Source: Enoplosus armatus (taxonomy: Eukaryota > Chordata > Actinopteri > Centrarchiformes > Enoplosidae). Taken from it: a stretch of DNA of 64,000 nucleotides. The position numbers and the translations under genes were made by a program. Every line of letters begins with the position of its first letter. The stretch's first letter is position 1. The notes under the pieces were generated by a model. It was not told the DNA's origin. It made no database searches and saw only the letters and a program-made list of their open reading frames with translations. Location: assembly GCF_043641665.1 (NCBI RefSeq), contig NC_092198.1, positions 6,818,501 to 6,882,500 of the forward strand. The letters are read 5' to 3'. Positions 58,812 through 64,000 of the stretch are shown in pieces.

Positions 58812-60769
58812 AGTGTTTCCGTCCCTCCTCCTGTATCCCTCCCTCTCTCTCTGCCTGTGTAATCAGAGCTGTGACTGAGCAGTGTTTACAGGGTCTTCCC
58901 AGGGGCCTGCCAGTGTGACACATTCACTTTACAACTACTCACCTCGCCTCACCCTCCATTCCCTCTCTTTGCTTTGGTCAGATTACAGAGGAAGCAACAG
59001 AAAACACACACACACACACACACTCCCCACACTCCCTACACCTCCACCCTCAACCTCTCCCACCCCTGCTGCACACCCCCAGCGATGGCAGACCAGTAGG
59101 AGGCCGTCTTATCTTCCTGCTCAGAAGGAGCCTCTTCACTCTCGGTTTGCAGGACAGATCTCAGTTTGACCATCTGACTGGAAGATGATCATTTAACACT
59201 GACTAGGAGCGTTCGCCTGCTGCGCACAGCAAGATAAACTGTCAAAGATGCGGCTGCAATCGTTTGTGTACACTTAAAGTTATGCAACAAATCATATGGA
59301 TGCAAATTGAAAAACTAATAACTACTACTGATGAGTGCGTGCACCGTTTTCGAGAATCAAATATGTATTTTAATGAGACAAGCACAGATGTTTTGCTGAA
59401 GGAGTTAGTGTCTCTGGAGTTCAAAACTTCCTCCAAACACCCCAAAAACTGGTGTGTTACAACATGGTAGTTTTTTGGGGTTTTTTTGACTTGTGTGAGC
59501 ATCAGATGAGCTGATTGGCACTGGAACTGACTGATTGCTCTTGAGGGAAGGTGGTAATTTTTCTGTCATATTGTGACTGATTATAGCTCTGAAATATGTC
59601 ACTGTTCCAACTCCATCAGAAGTTTTTGACAGGAGGCTTTGATGTGTGTTCACACAGGCAGGCAGGCAGACAGACAGCTATCTAGCACCCACTCCACGGG
59701 ATGTAACAAGAGTGCTTTTGACTGTTTATTGCAGACGATGTTGTAAATTGTTATGAAAAACTGTGCTACTGCAGATGAATAAAGCGTTAGAAAAAGGTGG
59801 CTCTTCTCCTGTTATCATAGCTTGTCTGCTTGAAACTGTATTTTGTAAAACATAGTGTACTGCGGACTGGACCGCCTGTTGGAGAGAATATCTCACTTGC
59901 AAGTCTAATACTGATAATATAAAAAAGAAATGTTTTACATAAACCAGCAGACCTAAGACAAAAACTACAGATTATGTAGATGATTCGTGTTCAAAAGCCT
60001 CACTTAAGAGCATATTTACAGGGAAGTTTTCCTGTCTTACACAGGGAAAAAATTAAATGTCTGAGCAGATCAAACTACCTCCAGTTTTTTGCCTGGAGGC
60101 TGCCAGAACGGCATAACAGCAGACATTTTATGGAGGAGCACTTTATAAGCCAATGTTCCACTGGGGACGTGTAACATGAAAACCGAGTCACATCCTTTGC
60201 TTGTGGGCACAATATTTAGCAAGTCATTTTTTCTGACGACTCACTAATAAATTCAGTTTATAGGAGGTGACACCCACATTGCAGGTGTATTAAATATCGA
60301 TTTGGTTTAAGAAAAAGTAAATGTGTTTTTTAAACAATTCTGCTGCTTGTCAGTGATGGTGTCTTATGGTTAAAATTATTTTGATCTTATAGCATAATAA
60401 TTTGATACTGCAGTTCTTTTGAAGCTATTACTTTTGACTCAAATAGGTCATTTTTCCCATGGGTCTCCACTGGATAAGGCTGTGTTAATGACCGTGGGTA
60501 TTCGCTCATTTCCAGCGGCCAGGCTGGAGGAAATTCAATCCCATCATTGCACTGAATTTGAATAAGGAGCTAAGGGTCAGAGTGTAGCATGGCCATTATC
60601 ATACTGCTCATTATCACTAACTTGGTTCACTCAGTTCAGGTTTCTTTAGCCTTTTCCCTTAGCAGAAAGAGAGGGAAGAAGTGGAGCACAGTACTAAGAA
60701 GGCATCATGTTTTAGTAGGGGGAATGATGGGGGAGGTGGCGAAAAGGTAAGATATTGTGATGTATTTAC
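58812..60769. other. Non-coding stretch
   Basis: Short (AC)n at 59004-59023 and GGCA/GACA units at 59655-59677. No domain in any frame and no repeat family recognised. Confidence 0.45.
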
Positions 60770-61076
60770 TGTAACATCTTCCCCTTGTTGCAGATTCGGG
60801 GAAGAACTGAGTGTACCGTGAAGTTCGACACAAGAGAAATCAACGGCAACTCCAATATAGGAAAAGAAAGTATGTGGGGGGTCACCGGGGTCAGATTCCT
60901 GCGCGGTGTGCCGTTGCTCTCCGTCTGCGCGTCTAACACCAGTCCTTGCGGGGTATGGCATCAATACTCTCTTTTATGTCGGGAGACAGCGATCAATGGA
61001 TCTCTCTTTCCCCCGAACGGAAGCACTCCATATTCAGCGGTTGATTTCACGGCTGGATATCCGACACACCACTTAA
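60770..61076. other. CpG-dense segment with an open frame; possible exon or promoter
   Basis: Nineteen CpG dinucleotides occur in about 285 bases (60794-61080), far denser than the surrounding kilobases. A plus-strand frame stays open from 60785 to 61141. Near its start, a pyrimidine-rich string ending CTTGTTGCAG (60784-60793) would be a good splice acceptor, and AAAGTATGT at 60867-60875 would be a good donor. These would bound a 76-base exon (60794-60869) reading IRGRTECTVKFDTREINGNS in frame. I do not recognise the peptide. A minus-strand frame (60964-60659) is also open. This could equally be a CpG-rich regulatory element. Confidence 0.35.
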
Positions 61077-61080
61077 TGGA

Positions 61081-61103
61081 TGTGTGTGTGTGTGTCTGTG
61101 TGT
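61081..61103. repeat. Short (TG)n microsatellite
   Basis: TG run with one C interruption. Confidence 0.85.
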
Positions 61104-62588
61104 GGTTCGGTGTACAGTTGCAGCATGGTAATTTAAGGTGATTAATCAACATACAGTGGGTTTATTGGAGTCAACAAGGGCAGCCAGGGTTTTTTTCACA
61201 CCCAGATTAGTGTTCTCACAAATGCTAAGGTAATGGGAACATTACAACATTCAGCACATACAAAGTGCAGTTAATGTTACTATTCATGAGGCTGAAAACA
61301 CAGGGAGTGTATTCAGCAGTGCAGCAAGTAAACAATACTGTTATATGGAGCACCAGAAACTGAAAAAATGTTGTAAAAGTAAATGAGACAAGTCAAAAAT
61401 ATGACTGAATACATCAGTAAATAATATTGGTGAAAAAACACTGAGCACCAGCACCATCAGCTAGCTGATTAGGTGAAGCTAACTTTCTTCATCAAACTAC
61501 AACTGTGCAGATAATGTTAATCATCCATACACTGTTCTAACAGTAGCAAAGCATCGTCAAGTCCATGTCTCTTGTCTTCAAGACCACCATGTCACCGCTC
61601 TGGACATAACCATCTCATAATGAAATATGCATAAGGGATATACATTTAACTTTTTCTGCTACACAAACAGCTGATAGAGAGAATGGAGTTTCTAAATCCA
61701 GAAGAAAAGTAAGTTAATCCAACAGACTTTTGAGGCATGATAAAAGTGAATGCATGATTTGTGTGAATTGATTATTGTTTTTTCCCGTGCTTTGCTGCAG
61801 GGGTAAATAATAAAAAATTCAGCCTCTCTACAACACATGCTGGTCTTCTTATCATGTTGAGAGATCAGCTAGTATCAGGCTGAAATCCATACGCGGTTAG
61901 CCTTTCAGCTGGGAACCATAAGCTTCTTTCTCACATGCAATTTTACCTGTAAATGTTCAGGCTACTTTTCCCCCCCTGAATTTCCATGCAAGACAGTCTT
62001 GTTAGCTCAGGACCTGGTGAAATCTTCCATCATGGCCCAGTGGGAAGAAAATTCCCAAGTAAAGCAGGAAAAAGATTGCATCATTCTTATGTATGACGGC
62101 CATCCACTTGTGACCTACGTACATGTGTAAAGATAATTGAATCAGGTGATGCAATAGGTTGCATCTTAGAAAAGGATTTACCGGGGTTTTATTTCCAAAA
62201 TTATGTCTCTCAGGGTCAACATTTCAAAATAAAATTTCTTGTAGAGTTAAGCTGATTTTGTGGGAAATTATGCAGGATAATTCAATAGAGCTAACCCTCT
62301 TTATAGATTATTGTACAGAGAAACCTCTGCCAGACTTACACTGCAAGGTCTTGAGCTTTAGCGTCCTAACATACTGGTGCATTCCTGGTGCGGTACATTA
62401 TTGAGTGAATAGGGTCAGCTTTTTTTTTCCACAATTAAAGTTAAGGACTAGCAATGGAGCTGGAGGTTCAGGTGAAGAAAACATATACCTCTGTGCTGAA
62501 TGCCATCTCCACACTACACACATGCAGGGCTACTAGGTCATGCCCACAACCTCTCTCTCTGACACATCAACATGCATGTGCGCACAGG

Positions 62589-62591
<3 letters not shown>
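61104..62591. other. Non-coding stretch, no gene seen
   Basis: AT-rich, with frames under 82 codons. No repeat family or RNA gene recognised. Confidence 0.45.

Positions 62592-62649
<58 letters not shown>
62592..62649. repeat. (AC)29 microsatellite
   Basis: Uninterrupted run of 58 bases. Confidence 0.97.
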
Positions 62650-62651
<2 letters not shown>

Positions 62652-64000
62652 TATCTGAGCAGGGCGATGGTTTGTGCATGTAAATCACGCCCTTAATGGC
62701 CTGTGGAACGGGGCTGAGGCGAGGAGACTCAGTCTCAACTCTATGAATAGCAAAGCAGATCCAGCTGGGACTGCCAGTCATCAACATAAATAACAGATTA
62801 ACATCTTTTCTTTTACAGATTAAACATTATCTTCCCCAGCACGCTAAATGAATCGCAGCAATCCAGACAGCACTCATTTAGGACGAGTCCTGGGTGGAGC
62901 ACAGTGGCTGTGACAGTCTAGTTATGTGTGCTGTTGAAATCTCATAAAGGCACAATTGCTAAGCTAATAAACATTCCTGGATTAGCTTCCCCCCATGTGC
63001 CTTGCAGTTATACTTCTGATCACTGCCACAAAGTAAGAGGCAGGCATTATAACCCTAAAATGATAGTTACCTAAAATGAAGTTAGATGAGACATTGCTTA
63101 CATTAGCTTACTGTAATGGTGAGCTTGATTTGTCTACAGACAGCCAAGAGGCTCTGTGAAGGCATTTTAAACTGCAGTATCCATCCATAGCAGCTTCAAT
63201 GTCTGCTGTCTGGTTTTAGATGTAAACCTAGAAAAACGAATCTCGAGCTGTTATCTGGGAGAGTTTCAGAGATGTGTACCATTGGGTCAGCCAGCTTAAT
63301 AATGTGCTGCCTTTGGTGTTACAAATGGTAGAAAATAAATTGTTTCCCGACCTGTGAAGTAAAACTGGTCTCCACGAGGCAATGTGCAAGTGGAGCCATT
63401 GGTGGCTGATGGCACACAGATCAGTATTACTCACTAGAGCAGACCTCCACAGCTGAGGGAGCGATTCGGCCCCAGCGCTGTCTGTCAGCCTCTGTGATAT
63501 ACGCTTGGAGAGAGAGAGAGGTTTGCGGGGATGGGAGGGGAGGTAGAATTTGATGGGTACATGCTGCTCAAACAACGAATGGCCGCTGGGCTTGTGTGTG
63601 TGCATGCGAGAGGCTGTTCACAGAGAGCAAGAGCGAGAAAGCGTGTAGCCTTTGAGGGACTGACTTTTATTTGTGGCACAATGTCACATTTCCGAGCGTC
63701 ACACCGGCAGTTCTTTGTGCGCGCCCGAGGTTTTCCAGCCCACGTTTCTCTAAAATGCAAATGGACCTTTCCGCTTTTTTTGTCCAATAAAGAGAGGAAT
63801 CAAGATAGGGTAGAGGCATTGTTTGTTTGTCATCACACAATGACATTTCTGCTCATCTCTGGGCCTGCAGCAGGGTAGCAATTTAAATGTTAACATGGAA
63901 CGGGTAGCACTGGCAGGATACAAAAGTAGACATGGCACCTCTGCGACTGAAAGACCCATTGCTCCCCATGGGCTTTATGTAATACTCCTACTGTCTGTCA
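62650..64000. other. Non-coding stretch to the window end
   Basis: A (GA)n run lies at 63508-63521. A CpG-richer piece at 63625-63750 precedes an ATGCAAAT octamer at 63755-63762. Frames of 115-125 codons at 63228-63878 overlap on both strands and have no recognised domain. Confidence 0.45.

Noticed and set aside
58487..58918. 143-codon Pro/Ser/Phe-rich frame
   Set aside because: It translates a pyrimidine-rich tract with (CCA)n and (CCT)n repeats.
1..64000. CRISPR arrays, operons, phage or viral genes, rRNA and LTR retrotransposons
   Set aside because: No regularly spaced repeats, no polycistronic gene arrangement, no rRNA or LTR/gag-pol signatures seen. The composition and repeats are those of a fish nuclear genome.

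Overview
This window reads as nuclear genomic DNA of a ray-finned fish, most likely a percomorph (perch-like) teleost. The evidence is its many long (CA)n, (GT)n and (GA)n microsatellites and several dispersed repeat families that I recognise as typical of percomorph genomes. One of these is a family rich in 'atgttagcatgctaac' words, present here in four copies. Another is a foldback element with a ttgacattttgggaaatatg end, present in two copies. The rest are a short SINE-like 'gctgctgagcagctccactg' family, a 'caccctgnacaggtngccag' family and L2/Rex-type LINE remains. There is no sign of prokaryotic, organellar or viral origin.

I could not support any intact protein-coding gene. The longest open frames are 125-146 codons, about what chance allows in 64 kb, and many only translate microsatellites (runs of His-Thr or Cys-Val). 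The only convincing coding homology belongs to mobile elements: the C-terminal end of a LINE reverse transcriptase on the minus strand at 4635-4871, and a much weaker LINE relic near 28450-28710. The window is best described as a gene-poor interval, either intergenic or inside a very large intron.

Layout: 1-4.5 kb is ordinary non-coding DNA. At 4.5-6.3 kb lie the LINE fragment and the fullest copy of the 'gttagcatgc' family. 6.6-13.5 kb is non-coding with a strong G-quadruplex motif, an old repeat at 9.5 kb and a homeodomain-site-rich block at 11.2-11.4 kb. 13.5-23.5 kb holds three more partial 'gttagcatgc' copies and a LINE 3' tail ending in GATTCT repeats. 23.7-46.6 kb is mostly unannotatable sequence with a striking homeodomain-type inverted repeat at 27.1 kb, a LINE relic at 28.4 kb, a G18 run at 30.06 kb and two copies of an 83%-identical repeat at 34.5 and 39.4 kb. 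46.7-50.6 kb is a repeat cluster: foldback element A, two tandem SINE-like pieces, a block of 'ttataacaag' words, and foldback element B. 50.6-64 kb is non-coding with many microsatellites, a perfect GATTCT/AGAATC palindrome at 52.7 kb, an E-box inverted repeat at 57.5 kb and a CpG-dense patch at 60.8-61.1 kb that is the best place to look for a missed exon.

No operon-like or gene-to-gene logic can be read from this window. The non-repetitive blocks named below as possible regulatory elements rest on base composition and binding-site words only; cross-species alignment would decide them.
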